Below, one piece after another: positions 13,500 through 27,676 of a stretch of DNA of 64,000 bases. Position 1 is the stretch's first letter; each line of letters starts with the position of its first letter. The translations under genes were made by a program, and so were the position numbers. The notes beneath the pieces were generated by a model, which saw nothing but the letters and a program-made list of their open reading frames with translations, was not told the origin of the DNA and did not search any database. Origin of the DNA: Engraulis encrasicolus (taxonomy: Eukaryota > Chordata > Actinopteri > Clupeiformes > Engraulidae); assembly GCF_034702125.1 (NCBI RefSeq), contig NC_085868.1:43325616-43389615 (forward strand). Direction: 5' to 3'.

Positions 13500-13700
13500 G
13501 AGCAGAGGCAGACTTTACATTAGGCAAACCCAGGCAATTGCCTAGGGCCCCGACCAAATCTGCCCTCCATAGGGGCCCCAACTGTCCCCAACCAGTTGTG
13601 ATAAACACACCAAAAAAAGTAGGCCTGATCTTAATTTGTCTCTTGTAAAAAAAAAGTACCCAGATCAGTGGTGGCCAACCCTCTTTGGAGCACCTCACAG
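13500..13700. mobile_element. Likely hAT-type terminal fragment
   Basis: The segment CAGAGGCAGACTTTACATTA with downstream GGGCCCCG-rich text resembles starts of fish hAT-type MITEs that carry 'gcctagggcccc'. A second related end (GTGGTGGCCAACCCTCTTTG) lies near 13671. No paired end or TSD was established. Confidence 0.3.
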
Positions 13701-13847
13701 TTCAGTGTCAGAAAATAGCACTGAACTTGGGCCTCAGGCAGTGATCTTTTATACATTAGAGGATTTTCTTTGAAATATGGGACAAAATATCTCCTACTGT
13801 AGGTCCATGTGTGAGACCTCAGCATGTGAGCAGAGTTGTACACACAT

Positions 13848-13871
13848 TACGCACACGCACGCACACACACG

Positions 13872-13936
<65 letters not shown>
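13848..13936. repeat. (CA)n microsatellite
   Basis: CACG-interrupted CA repeats at the start followed by a pure CA run. Confidence 0.9.
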
Positions 13937-13937
<1 letters not shown>

Positions 13938-14002
13938 GAGTCACAGACACTGATGAAGGTGAGACGTGTTCATTGGAGAAACACACTAATCATTCTAATA
14001 GT

Positions 14003-14156
14003 CAGGGTAGCCGACAGGGAGGGACAAAGGGGTCTGTTGTCCCGGGCCCAGGGAGAGACGGGCCACAAAATTGGGTCTCATTACATTGCATGTATTGGAT
14101 GGGGGCCCTTTCAGATTACTTTGTCCTGGGCCCGGCAAAAGCTGTCAGCGGCCCTG
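14003..14156. mobile_element. hAT-type MITE, GGGCCCAGG family
   Basis: A 154-bp unit starts CAGGGTAGCCGACAGGG and ends GCTGTCAGCGGCCCTG, imperfect inverted ends. Flanks are CTAATAGT (13995-14002) and GTAATAGT (14157-14164), a 7/8 match 8-bp TSD. The internal hallmark is 'gtcctgggcccggcaaaagc'. Fragments of the same family occur near 24545, 27677, 35860 and 36645. Confidence 0.75.
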
Positions 14157-14592
14157 GTAATAGTCACCAAGTGGGAAAGGCTGGTTTGAGTCAGGCGAAT
14201 ATGCATGGGCAGACGTTAGTGTTATGAATGATGAATTGTGCCTGAATGCATTATGTATGGGAGCATGAGCTCAGGGTGGTTGGTGGTTGGCTGGTGAAGG
14301 GGTGTAGTGGGGGGTGGGGTGGCCAGAGGTGGCAGTGAGGAACTGGGTGTTGTTGAGCCCAGACACTGTGTGCCACAGTGTTCTCCTGATCATTCTTCAC
14401 GGCCCATTTAGCAAGATAGCAGGCAAATACAAGTACTTAATAAATATATTTAATAGCAATAGTAACCACGCTCAGTTTCACATTTACTTTCATTTGGACC
14501 TTTACAGACTCATAGCTCAGCTCTAAAAGGAGCTGATTCATGATGATTAGTATCTAACTAATGTCCATGAAGCCCATGTGGGGGTGGTGTGC

Positions 14593-14697
<105 letters not shown>

Positions 14698-14764
14698 TAA
14701 CAGGAGCAGATGTGGTTGCCAGGGGTGATAGCGATACAGTGCCACACGGTAGGGACACATAGAT

Positions 14765-14930
14765 GCGAATTTGGTCAAGCGAAGCGAACTTCGCCATTCA
14801 TTCCTATGAGGCAAGCGAAGGCAAGCGAAGGCAAGTGAACAGGGGCGAAGCGAGGCGAAATTATTGAAGAAAGTTTAATGTTATGCAAATGAGGAGCGAA
14901 TTCGCCTGCCGCGGTGATGGTGCATGATGG
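14765..14930. repeat. GCGAA-rich dispersed repeat (copy 1)
   Basis: Dense AAGCGAA/GCGAATTCGC words with an ATGCAAATGAG segment. A related unit lies at 31765-32030, sharing GCGAATTCGC, the alternating GCGA words and the 'atg(c/g)taatgag' type segment. It is probably a short DNA-transposon derivative; ends not fixed. Confidence 0.45.
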
Positions 14931-15390
14931 GTAAATGCACTTTGTGTAAGCGCACTTTGAAGATATTTTGGTGAAGTACAATCATGGTGCACTTAGAAAA
15001 AGTATACTTGCAATATGTTAAAGCGATTTACTTTAAAGCGCACTATAGAAAATCACACTTCGAAGACATTTGGGTGAAGTATAATCATTGTGCACTTGCA
15101 AAAGTGCAATTGCAATATGTTATTAAAAAATACACTTTTGGTAAGTTCACTATTAGAACACTATTAGTATATTCCTCTAAATACACTTTAGCCAAACATC
15201 TTCCAAGTCCACTTTTAGTATGTTTGGCTAAGTGTACTTTATTTGAGAGCAACTTAATTACATCTAATTTTAAGTACACTTTAAATAAGCATATTTAAAC
15301 ATACTTTTTATTAGCACAAAAAGTATGAGTGCACTTTTAACATGCTAAGTATACTTCAGTCTTGCTTTTATTGTACTAAATTGAACCACT
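14930..15390. repeat. AT-rich degenerate array of AAGTGCACTT / AAGTACACTT words
   Basis: The 10-mer palindrome-like words AAGTGCACTT, AAGTATACTT and AGTACACTTT recur many times in both orientations with irregular spacing. The degenerate pattern is typical of an old fish tandem repeat. The short frames on either strand are products of the repeat. Confidence 0.6.
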
Positions 15391-15637
15391 TTTTCACCTG
15401 GGATTCCATTTGATTCGCTGCGACGACCTGATGACGGTTGAGCTGTCAGTGAATTTCTTGAAATATGTGTGTAAATGTTCCCCCTCAGATCTCTCTTTTC
15501 TATTTAGCCTCCCATGCCAATCGCTCATCAAAAGGCCTTTGCTAAATGGCCTGTTTTTTTCCGCAATTTACTATTCCCTCTCCCCTCCCCACCAGATTTT
15601 GCTCTGAGAGTTCAGTGTGTAAGCAGAGGGTGGTAAG

Positions 15638-15639
<2 letters not shown>

Positions 15640-15690
<51 letters not shown>

Positions 15691-15738
15691 GAGACTTGTG
15701 CCTCTTTTCCAGTGAGAGAGAGAGAGAGAGAGAGAGAA
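15640..15738. repeat. Two (GA)n tracts
   Basis: (GA)n at about 15640-15687 and about 15714-15738, separated by ACGAGACTTGTGCCTCTTTT. The spacer text recurs just after the second tract (GCGAGACTTTTGCCTATTTT), so a short duplication joins the microsatellite to the foldback element that follows. Confidence 0.85.
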
Positions 15739-15742
15739 GCGA

Positions 15743-15931
15743 GACTTTTGCCTATTTTCCAGTGCTGGTTTTCTGGTAGGCGTATAGCTAAGCACAGCTC
15801 GACTCAGCTGCCACTTTTGGCTTCACGATTCAGCTGTGTAGTGCCTTTTTGAAAAGCAAAAAGTGGTGGCCAAGTTGTGCTGTGTCGCTCTGTAGGCCTA
15901 CCTGAAAAACCGCCAGTGGAAAAGAGGCATT
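15743..15931. mobile_element. Foldback MITE (copy 1 of 3)
   Basis: The left arm runs from 'cagtgctggttttctggtagg' and the right arm is 'tgtaggcctacctgaaaaacc' plus 'gccagtggaaaagaggca'. The two halves are inverted copies over most of the unit with a short centre. Better preserved copies are at 39591-39770 and 58331-58512. No protein. Confidence 0.7.
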
Positions 15932-16590
15932 AGAGAGACATGAGATATATTCAGAGAGATGCTGAGGAGTCTCAAATAGCTGGCTGTCTGACCAGCTAGG
16001 GATCACTGAATGACCAATGAGAGTAGTACCATGAGCATTGTAACATCAGCCATATTGCATCCTACGAGAAACACAGTGTCACAGGGTGCTGTTTTTTATT
16101 CCCCATGCTTGACATTTAGCGAGGTAGAAAGAGGCATTCACTTCGGGGTGAATGGGTTTTATGACACCAGATGAACTCTGCACATGCACCATCAATTTTT
16201 TCCTCAGCCAGGGCATTTAACATGTCATCTGGTGAAATGTTAGTGCACTTGATAGACTATAAATGCTTCAGTGCTGCCGAGCGTCGTGTCTGCTGTTGTG
16301 TTTGCATGCTCTGTGTGCTTCCTCCAAGCTGAGCACAAGATGGGTATCTGAATCTGGGCCGGAGCCAGCACAGAGCCATGATCTGACAGCCAAATATGGT
16401 TACTAGAAGAAAAAAAACTGTTGCTGCCTGAAAAAAAAAACTTTTGTGATGGGAGTTTTAATGGGCATAACACAGTCAGGTGCAAGATGCACACACATCA
16501 GTGTGTAAATGTTATCATTTCCAACTTGCCAATTCTCACAGCATCTTCTTATCGTCCTCGTGTGGAGAGAAACCATTTTACTGATGCTGC
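15932..16590. other. No recognisable feature
   Basis: Unique-looking sequence; no conserved coding signal on either strand. Confidence 0.4.
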
Positions 16591-16598
16591 CCTTGAAG

Positions 16599-18369
16599 CA
16601 GGCCTGGACTGGGAGATCAAAATGGCCCGGGCATTTTTGGCCCAGACCGGCCCCTCATAATCAGCGGAGCACATCCGACTACTTATTGACCAAGCGCCCT
16701 ATGCGAAAAGGCACAATACTCATGCATGAATCTCTCTTTCAGCTACCAGAAAACACCAGGAAATCTGCGCTGACTATATCAACTATTTATTTAAAATGAT
16801 TCTTAGTTTGGGCAGTGGTTTAGAAATGCAATAGATGACCACACTCACAGCAAAAGTATTCTAGGCCTACTCTACTTCTCTCTCTAACTCAACCTCATCC
16901 TGGCCTGGTTTGACTAGATGAGAAGAGGGAGATAGATTATTTATCACCATGTATGCAGCACCTGCAAAATATTCAAATTAATATAGTATTCAGTGTATAG
17001 CCTACTCATAAATTGACTTAGATGTTAAATTGAGGGTTTCTTCTAACAGGTGCATTAGAAGAGGGGTTAATTTCCTGTTATCAAAATGCATCTCTCATTG
17101 CATAAGGAAGCTACTTTAATAGCTTAAACGATGAAAGAAAACCATGAACTGTAGCCTATCACTACAATGTTTTTGTGTGTCAAATATGTTAAGAAAGCAT
17201 TAGCATACTTAAGTTTCAAAATGAGCAGTGCTGAAAGTGGTAGGCTACATAGGCCTATAAAATAGTCTACAGATAAAACTGTATCAAAAACCTTATTCAA
17301 AAGAAATTCTTCAATCATTTATCATTTCTAATGTCCTGGATAAAATAACAGCTGAGAGAGAGAGAGTGAGAGAGAGAGATGTCTTTACCTACAGAATATG
17401 GTTTGATTGTGCTCCAAGAGGAGTTACAATTTAAAAAAAAAAAAAATCTGTTTGCCAAACCTTTTCCACACGCGAGACGCGACAACCGTTACACGACATA
17501 ATGGACATTTTTTACTGCGTGGTAAATGTGATTACGCAAACGATCGCTGAATATTTAGCGAGAGAAGGCACGAGTTTGACAGTCTTCGAAACGCATTTGG
17601 TACACCGAATGCTATAGAACAACACCACTGGTGTTCCATTTAATGCTATAGCCTACATTTGGCACACTGTCGTGGCTACTATATTGTTAATATTCACGTC
17701 AGTGGTTTGGTGTATGGAATGTTTGTAGCCTATGTCCGCGGTTCAAAGCACTCAAGCACACTTATAGTGGTGGCAATTAATGGCCTATTTAATATTAATG
17801 TTTAATGCTGAAGTGAGAGTTGGGGAGAGGCATGGAGTATCCTAAAGTTTGAAAGAACAGATCTTGACTTGACTCATACCTGTCAGGGCTCGTAGAGGCT
17901 ACTGCCGCTTTCACCTCCTAGCGTGCTCCTTCACTTCCAACATGCAGAAGTTGTTGTCCCTCTCTTGCTGCTACAACACTACATGCGTGAACACATTATC
18001 TTGCCTCTGCTGCAAGTTTTTTGATCCCTTTTCCGCAAGCTTTTCCACACCACCTTTTGGTTTTAGTCTCTCCATCGCTTGTGTCTCAAATTTGCGCGCG
18101 TAATGCAGGGTAGGGGTGGAGCCGCAATTAATAGTTAAGTCCGACTCAGGTGCACCAATGGGACACCCCCTCCCTCTACCCCCTTTATGTGTGGGCTGAT
18201 GTCATTGGAGGAGGGCCGAGGGCCGTCAGGACGAAATTGTGGGCCGCCGGTCACATTGTTTTTTTAAACATTCATAATAATTATTTTTAAAAACCGACAT
18301 CACCGGCCCTCTAGGGGCGTCGGCCCACCGGGATTTTGCCCGGTTTGCCAGATTGCCAGTCCAGCCCTG
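16599..18369. mobile_element. hAT-type element, CAGGGCTGGACTGG family, 1.77 kb
   Basis: It starts CAGGCCTGGACTGGG and ends CCAGTCCAGCCCTG, inverted ends, with inner terminal text also inverted-related ('ggcccgggcatttttgg' at the left against 'ccgggattttgcccgg' at the right). Flanks are CCCTTGAAG at 16590-16598 and CCCTTGAAG at 18370-18378, a direct repeat of 8-9 bp. The interior (for example 17450-18150) shows no intact transposase frame. It is a long relative of the 175-bp MITE at 2116. Confidence 0.8.
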
Positions 18370-18535
18370 CCCTTGAAGTTGGGGGCCTTGTAAACACAAG
18401 CTCATGGGGCTGGACAGAGAGGAAGCAGCTGCAAGAAATGATGATGCCACGTGCCCCTGGCAGTGGGCATTTGCATTCAGTGTGATGACATTTGGGGATG
18501 AAGAGATTGGGGGAGGCCATGACATTGTCTGCTGT

Positions 18536-18649
<114 letters not shown>

Positions 18650-18725
18650 CAGAGCCGGTTCTGACCTCCATGGGGCCCTAGGCAAAAATATGCCAAGGGG
18701 CCCCCATAAAGCGCGCACCCCCGCA
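18650..18725. mobile_element. Likely hAT-type terminal fragment
   Basis: CAGAGCCGGTTCTGACCTCC followed by GGGGCCCTAGGCAAAAATAT is the kind of terminus seen on fish hAT-like MITEs. The partner end and TSD were not found. Confidence 0.35.
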
Positions 18726-19880
18726 AAACGCAAACCATAGACACAAAATATGACTCAAATCAAGCTATTAAAAAGTCTCCCTTTCTGCGCTCTTGACACA
18801 AAAACATCAATAATGTCATTACAGATTGTGAACATGTAGACAACGGTGGCTGTACTGAACATGCGACTACCTCATCAGCTGCAGGTGTACCTGGCTCATC
18901 TGTGTACTACCTGAACATTGTGCTGGCCCTCCACTGGCTGACTGACTGGGGTCTGAGCTGGTCAGAAACTTAAGCATAGCGCCTGTAAAATATAATTAAG
19001 GCTTCAATTAATTTAGCTCCATCATACTGTTTGCATTTAAAATTACCATATTTTATAGCCTGCCCCCTAGTAGCTTGCCTTTAGTAATCTGGTCTAATAC
19101 GTTTTTAAAAAAATAAATGAATAGGCCTATGATAAGAAACTCATATGTAAAATAAATTATTTAGCTATATAACATGTGTTCAGTCATTCACCAAAGGTCT
19201 GGATTTATTAGCCTATCCAAGCAAGCTGCGCCCCCTTGCTATTGTTATCACCCCCCCCCCCCACACACACACACACACACACACGGCACTCCTTCTCTCT
19301 CTCACTCCCTCCTCCTCCATTGCTTAGACTGCACGAACGTCTTATCAAAAATCTTAAGCGCCTGTCAAATCCAAAATTAATGTCTGTGTATGTTGATATT
19401 TGTTTCTAAACAATCGAAAGACAGCCACGCATACAACAGCGCGCGCACAAACTTGCACACACACCACACACACACAGAAAGGGCACCACTTCTCTCTCAC
19501 ACTCCCTCCTTCGTTGCTTCGACTGCACTGACGTTTCATCGGCTAAACGAACGGCTCGTCAGATTATGATTCAACTAGTACACCTTTCGAAACAACAGTA
19601 AAACGTTGACAACACCACCCTTTCCTCTCACATTCTCTCTAGCCTAGGCTTGTTGATTCAGTTGAACTAATTGCACAAGCTAAACGAAACGCTACTCAGC
19701 TTGTGGTTCTCAACAACTTCTACCTTTTAAAACAACAGTAAAACGTTAATCCCCCTTTTTACAACATGTGACTGTATCGAAGACCTGGGCACTTTTTAAC
19801 CCGGCATTGTTGTGCAATACAAAAGCCCATTGACACTTCTGCTCCATACGAAATTAGCCACAGAAGAAGGATCACAATGA
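18726..19880. other. No recognisable gene
   Basis: Contains a short C-run and (CA)n at about 19250-19284. Two similar segments occur at 19285-19345 and 19475-19535: ggcac..c..tctctctcac, actccctcct, then gcttagactgca or gcttcgactgca. They point to an old local duplication. No coding signal. Confidence 0.4.
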
Positions 19881-19882
19881 GT

Positions 19883-21224
19883 CTGGGCTGGACTGACAGT
19901 GTGGCATACCGGGCATTTTCCCGGTGGGCCGACGGCCCTCTTAAAAAAAAAAAAAATTTTTTTACAAAAGTGTCCGGCGGCCCACGATGTCATGTTGACG
20001 GCCCTCGGCCAGGGCGGTTATAATGGGTGGCAGGGGGTGGCATTTGCCAGAAATATGATATATTGCTCCAGCCCAGGAGCCCCCTCATATATAATAGACT
20101 ATAGCCCCCAAAATAACGCGTAAATAGCGGTTCAACAAAACATCGTTTTCCCCATACACACTCTTTGATGCATGTTTGTATAGACGATGCACTGTATTTC
20201 ATTAATTTGGTTTTCCTTTTCCAAGTCGAATGTGCAGCCTACCAATTAAGATTTGTAAGTATATGCCTATGCTCTATAGTCCATGTGATAAATATATAGA
20301 TTTGTTATGATAGGCTAAATGGAGATTAATGCTAAACTTTATGGTTAATTCCTGAGACTTCATTTTATTCCTCCTGTACATTCTGCTCATTTTTAAGGCC
20401 AAAATATTCACAGGCATGTGCTAATTGCTGTCTTTGTGGTGGAATGGTGCTGTCTGTGATTCTGTAGAGTAGCCAGTGAGTAGCCACTAAGCATATTATT
20501 GTTACTACCAATAAATATTTCAAGAAGACGCTTTTGCACACCTCTGTGGTTGGGCTGGTGGGGTTGTCATTCAAGTGTAAAGAAATCCTGCACACTGTCC
20601 ATTCCACCAACAAACTTTAATACAAAATTTCGGTCATATGAACTTTGAGTTTCTTGATGGAATGGACAGTGTGCAGGATTTCTTTACACCTGAATACCAA
20701 TAGATAACATTTGAATATTAAGTTTAAGTATTGTATTATTTGTAGTTAATACTTTTCCCTCTGTTCTTGTCAAGCCAGACTGTTGAGGCAGAAGTTAACT
20801 ACTTTTGCCTCCCAGACTGTACATTGCAAACCTTTTTAAACCACCATCTGAAGCAAGACGCTCCAAACCCAATAGTGAGAGTCTAAGTATGTGCTCCCCT
20901 CTCTTTGTGTCCAAGGAGCTGATTGGACTGAAGGGTGCAGATAAGGCCAGTTCATCCCCAGCTGCTAGGGGCTCTCCTCTCTCAACTTCCAGGTTTTCTG
21001 CCAGCTTACATGACCAATTCATAGATTCATTTTACATAAACAATTGAACATTAAATCACTGCACGTATGGTGGGGTTTTTTGGTACCTGAAAGAGAGGGT
21101 TTTTTTCCTGTTAGAAGACATTAGTTACGTCAATTTAATGGCGGTGCTCCGCTAATTACCGGTATGTGGGGCCGGTCTGACCCCAAAAATGCCCAGGCCG
21201 TTTTGTTCTCCCAGTCCAGCCCTG
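19883..21224. mobile_element. hAT-type element, CAGGGCTGGACTGG family, 1.34 kb
   Basis: It starts CTGGGCTGGACTG and ends CCCAGTCCAGCCCTG, and is flanked by CAATGAGT at 19875-19882 and CAATGAGT at 21225-21232, a perfect 8-bp TSD. The inner left end has 'ccgggcattttcccgg'. The interior carries a strong hairpin at 20571-20695 and no transposase. Confidence 0.85.
20571..20695. repeat. Inverted repeat with about 37-bp arms
   Basis: The left arm TTCAAGTGTAAAGAAATCCT plus GCACACTGTCCATTCCA is mirrored by TGGAATGGACAGTGTGC plus AGGATTTCTTTACACCTGAA, with a roughly 50-bp loop and one mismatch noted. It lies inside the 1.34-kb hAT-type element and may be a nested foldback unit. Confidence 0.8.
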
Positions 21225-21504
21225 CAATGAGTGGAAGCATAACCGTAACAACAGAGGAGTTACGTTGCCTACCTGACTGCTGTTCTCGTCGCTCATTGTC
21301 ATGAATTTTATTTTTATTTTTGTCGTTTCCGCATTGAAAATGTCGTTTCATGTTGGACGTTTCACGTTTTATGTGACAGAATCAATAATAAACAAATGAA
21401 ATCAGTTCGCGTTTTTTTTTTTTTAACTGTCAACGTCAGTGACGTAACAGGTCGCGCGAGGACTTACGCTGAGAGCGTAGTGAGCGTATTGGGCGCGCCG
21501 GCTC

Positions 21505-23196
<1,692 letters not shown>

Positions 23197-23721
23197 GGGT
23201 CATTCCAGCTGGAATCAGCAAATGGTCCCCACTCGACCCCCTCGGATTTGCTTGAAAAAAATATATGTTATGGCTTCAACATCCAATAGAACATATCCGC
23301 CATTGCACATTTCAGCTGTGCATACTTTTTCCACAAAAAATCTGTAAATAAGGACACCCCCTCCCCCTGATTTGGCGTCACTGCCTGAGTGACCATATTC
23401 AGACTTAATTATCTCCAAAACTATTTGTGGTAGGTTCATTATTTTTTCAGGGCTAAGAGTCATAGACCTGATGAGCATACATTACAATTTGCAGCACTGT
23501 ATGTCAAATTACACCTTAATACTGGCCCTCTACTTTTCTTTTAAATTAAAATTGCAAGGGTTTTCAGATGTCCATAAAAACCTCAAATTTCAACATTAAA
23601 GGTTCATCCTTGGTACATGGTCAGATATGTGCCATGACTTTAACATCACATCATATTTGATATAAGGGTCCAATGGTTGTTGAGATGCAGAGGTACAAAA
23701 ATGGGCAAAAACTAATTTATA

Positions 23722-24540
23722 CCATTATTGGGAGCAATATTCCCAATCTATGACACCAGTTGTGAACTTGCTGTTTGGTGTCTCTGAAAGATAATATTAT
23801 TATTCATAACATATCTAAAATTTGGGATGGTGTTTTGCCCCATTATTTTTATAATGAATTTTAAAAACTCATTCCTGTGTGACATGCAGGTGTACCTTAG
23901 GAGCCCTGTTACCTTAGAAAAAATTGGGTTTACTACACCTAAAATGAATAGCCAAGTCGGTGTACACTAAAACCTAAAATCTCTGCTACCAAATAGGTGA
24001 TTTTATACTTGTTCAGCTCAGTATTTCAGTATATCTGACTTAACCCTCAATTCCATCCTAAGAAGGTGGCCAATCCCCTTGATTTTTGTGTTCCATTTTC
24101 ACACAATGATGGCGGCTCATGGAGCCAATGGCATAGTTCCAAAATAGTTCCAGGAAGTCAGCATCAAGGGAAGGAAACAAAACACCATTGTTTGGAGCAA
24201 TATTTCCAATATATGACAGCGGTTGTGAACTTGCTGTTTGTTGTTTCTCGAAGAGGATATTCTTATTAACAACATATCTAAAAATTGGGATGGTGTTTTG
24301 CCCCTTTATTTGTATAATGCCTTTTCAAATCTCAATGCAGTGTGGCATGCATCCCTCAAATCCATCCCAAAGTGGCGTCATGAAAAAAAAACCCACCATT
24401 TTTTAGAGCAATACCTCCAAAGTATGACACCAGCTGTGAACTTGTTTTTTGTTGTGTCTGTGAGAGGATATTTTTATTAACAACATAGCAAAAAAATAGA
24501 ATGGTGTTTTGCCTCATTCCTTTTAATGATCGTAAAGCGC
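23722..24540. repeat. Three direct copies of a roughly 140-bp segment
   Basis: The text around 'gagcaatattcccaatctat' to 'gggatggtgttttgcccca' occurs at about 23730-23880, 24190-24340 and 24398-24540, diverged, with a fourth inverted copy in the right arm (about 26325-26460). Amplification of an arm-derived segment explains it. Confidence 0.65.
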
Positions 24541-24544
24541 ATTG

Positions 24545-24712
24545 CGATGTGACATAAGCCTGTGATCAAATAGTGCAGAGGGAGGCGGAAGTGGTGAATT
24601 GTTCTGGGCCAAGGACATGGGGGAATCAAGATTGGGTACTCATTACATTGCATGTATTGGGAAGGGGTCTCTTCAGACGACTTTATCCCGGGCCCAGGCA
24701 AAGCTGTTTGTT
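24545..24712. mobile_element. MITE fragment, GGGCCCAGG family
   Basis: It shares 'attacattgcatgtattggg' and 'gggcccaggcaaagctgt' with the complete copy at 14003-14156, but its right end is cut off at 'agctgtttgttc'. It sits inside the long-arm element. Confidence 0.55.
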
Positions 24713-25146
24713 CAGCTAAGTATTTCTGATTTTTTTTTCAGGGATTCTGGCCTCATCTTTTTAAGTGTACTATCGGCCAGATGATCAAGTGACTACGCAA
24801 CATGTTCTCACTGGCGCTACGTTAGCAATAAATTCAAGATGGTTGAGAGAAGTACCATTTTGAGAGAAGTCATAAAAAAACAACCTCTGGAAATAAAACA
24901 AGGTGTTGATATGATTTCCTTGATGCAACCTTGACTTCCTTGATGGTGATTTAATATTTGAAAAAAAAATGAAATGTATTGAACAAGTCAGAATGTATGA
25001 AATGTATTGAACAAAACCTACTTGACTTGACTTGACATAAGGTAGCTTGCCATTGTCATTGATGTTGCATTAGGTATCTGCATTCATATTGTTGTGTGCA
25101 ACCATCCGTCATTGGCAATTCAATGAGGAACACCTGAATGAAACTT

Positions 25147-25190
25147 TGAATGTAAATTTATTGTCATTGTACAAGTACAGCGAAATAGGT
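25147..25190 (-). mobile_element. Orphan LINE 3' end
   Basis: The minus strand reads ATTTCGCTGTACTTGTACAA then TGACAATAAATTT, a common 3' terminus of fish non-LTR elements. The body is absent. Confidence 0.55.
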
Positions 25191-25993
25191 ACCTTGAAGA
25201 ACAATGACAACATAGATGTTGATTTCAGTAAGGATACCACCACCATGCTCAGGGCACTTCGGTCAGGGGAGGATGATGGGGGGCGGGAAGTTCTACAATC
25301 AGGATACCTCTTTACAAACTGAATCCTCCTATGTGACATCTCTAAACAACTTTTACTTTCCTATGCGACCATAAAACAGTCCCACCCCGCCAACAGTCAC
25401 CACGACAGAGGTACCCTGACAGTAGAACTGTGCCCCGCCCCCAATCCACCACCATATCCGAACGCTTTTGCATGCTGCAAAGCTTCCTTTCGGCTTCCAT
25501 CATCTCACCTGGATCAATGTGATGATGAACTTTACAAGTAATGAACATTGTCTACAAGTATCCACACTATGGTTGTTGTAATCACTGCTACTAAACTGCA
25601 ATCTACTTGTCAGCATTGCAGTGGTATAATATTATGATGATGCAAGCAGCTGAATTAGATCGCAACAATGTGACAAGAACCACATGGTTGTCTGATGTCA
25701 ATATGAACTTCTGTGCCTTCAATATTCACCTGATATTGAATACTGCATTCAAGCAAACTCTTCTAACTAAAACTCCAGGACCATGCTGTGAAAATAGTCT
25801 GAGGGAATCTCTAGCCAGTATGAATTAAGTTATTTTGCAATACAGCTGATAACTTAACGAGTAAGACACAAGCTTAATAGCAAATATAAAGTTACAGGTG
25901 CTGATTGAAAGACTAGTTAGGATGGGAGTCCTTGTTGCAAACAAGAGTGCTACAATTATTTAATCCTCTCCTATTTCATCACTTTATTCCAAG

Positions 25994-26006
25994 ACTACTA
26001 CTACCG

Positions 26007-26039
<33 letters not shown>

Positions 26040-26057
26040 AAATGATGATGATGATGA
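25994..26057. repeat. (ACT)n followed by (GAT)n
   Basis: CTACTACTACCGCTACCACT continues as ACTACT repeats to about 26038, then AAAATGATGATGATGATGAT. Confidence 0.9.
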
Positions 26058-27335
26058 TTGTTATGATTTTACAATTAAAATAATTAATGCCTATCAAAGC
26101 CATCAAAGCCATGTGCAATGTGCTATTCTTGCTGTGTGGTATCAATCAATTCATTTACAAGTGTTATGGTTTCCCTAGAATTTGCTTTGTCATTCACAGG
26201 GTAGCCATCTTGTTTTCACTATTAAGGTGACATCAGAGCCATGGATTTGAGAGTTGCGACAAGTCGGTTGGTGACATGGTCCTCATAGCTTCAAGTAATT
26301 GTAGCCAATTGAGATTTTGAAGTCCGTTATAAAAAGAATGAGGCAAAACACCATCCCAATTTTTTTATATGTTGTTAAAAAAAACATCCTCTTTCAGAAA
26401 CACCAAACAGAAAGTTCCTAACTAGTGTCATAGATTGGAAATATTGTTCCAAACATTGGTGCAAATTATTTTTTTTCCATCTTTGGACCTCTGTATCTCA
26501 ACAACCATTGGAGCCTTTTGTTAGATATACTATGATGTGAAAGTCATGGTACATATCAGACCATTTACCAAGGATGAACCTTACATGTAGAACTTTGAGG
26601 TTTTTACAGACATTTGGAAACCCTAGAACATATGATATCTACAAAAAGTAGAGGCACATTATTACGGTGTGATTTGACTTACAGTGCTGCAAATTGTAAT
26701 ATATGATATTCAGGTCTGGGACTCTTAGCCCTGAAAATATAATGAATCTGACACAAATAGTTCTGGAGATAATTGAGTCTGAACATGGTCACTCATGCAA
26801 TGTCGCTAAAACAAGCGTAGGGGGTGTACTTATTTACAGATTTTTTGTGCCAAAAGTATCCAGAGCTGAGTTCTGATATTGTGGATATGATCTATTGGAT
26901 GTTTAAGCCATCACATACATTTTTTTCAGGCAAATCCGAGGGGGTCGAGTGGGAGATTTTTCAGAAATTTGCTGATTCCAGCTGGAATGACCCAATGATT
27001 GAGATGAAAGGACAAATATATCTGAAGATGTAAGTGAAAAAGTCAGTCCAAGTTGCATCACTAGGAGGGTGCAGCCTGGCTAGAAGAGCAGTGTCCGTAA
27101 TTCTTTTCTGCGTGTGTGGCCACTCTTTTTCCTCCATCAGACAAGTTGCAGTCAGCTCCAAGGACATAAGAGTCATGGTAGAGGCTTTCTACCTATGTGA
27201 TGACATTATCGTAAGGAAGTCAAGGCCTTTGAATTGCCCAATATCTGAGGTTTGGAGCGTGGTTGAGGAGTTAGCGCTGCTTAAGAGTTTTCAGGCAGAG
27301 GTTTTGCGTTCATTAAGCCCAATTTGCGATCATTA

Positions 27336-27632
27336 CAGTTTTTTCAATTGCTAACAAGCGCTTACCCATACTTTGGATACTTTTTCTAAACTCTTAACAC
27401 AGACTACCACCTACCAAGCACAATTGGCCAAACTATTAATTTTCTTCTCAAAAGCACACACTGTTAAATATACACAAAGAAATGCATTCATTGACTGCTA
27501 ATTGTGTGAATAAGGCATGTAATGTGTAAACTGTATGGCAATGGAAAGCCCTTGGTGTGCTAACTGTATTAAGAGTTTTGCAAATGTCGCTGAGGTTTGG
27601 ACAAAAGCTTGTTAGCAATTGAAAAAAAACTG
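27336..27632. mobile_element. TA-flanked MITE (Tc1/mariner-type ends)
   Basis: The 24-base left end CAGTTTTTTCAATTGCTAAC plus AAGC is mirrored at the right by GCTTGTTAGCAATTG plus AAAAAAAACTG. TA lies immediately outside on both sides (27334-27335 and 27633-27634), the target and duplication of Tc1/mariner elements. It is 297 bp with no coding capacity. Confidence 0.8.
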
Positions 27633-27676
27633 TAAGTACCAATGGCTGGTCTTCTGGGAATTCATAAGCAGTGAAG

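Larger units (their letters stand above)
23197..26993. mobile_element. 3.8-kb element with about 670-bp inverted arms
   Basis: The left arm starts at 23197 with GGGTCATTCCAGCTGGAATC and the right arm ends at 26993 with GATTCCAGCTGGAATGACCC. The arms can be followed inward for about 670-680 bp (23197-23880 against about 26325-26993) through matching landmarks such as CCTTGGTACATGGTCAGATA against 'atcagaccatttaccaagg', and 'ggatggtgttttgcccca' against 'gaggcaaaacaccatcccaa'. AATG flanks both sides (23193-23196 and 26994-26997), a possible 4-bp TSD. The centre holds further copies of an arm-internal segment, a MITE fragment, a LINE tail and (ACT)n/(GAT)n. No transposase is recognisable. Confidence 0.75.

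Noticed and set aside
16599..18369. hAT transposase relic in the interior
   Set aside because: A weak Lys/Arg-rich minus-strand run near 18000 looked like a hAT N-terminus at first, but it is short, interrupted and has no BED or dimerisation motif.
27034..27354. 106-residue frame as a coding exon
   Set aside because: It begins in a dispersed repeat fragment and ends in the terminal repeat of a TA-flanked MITE; no domain recognised.
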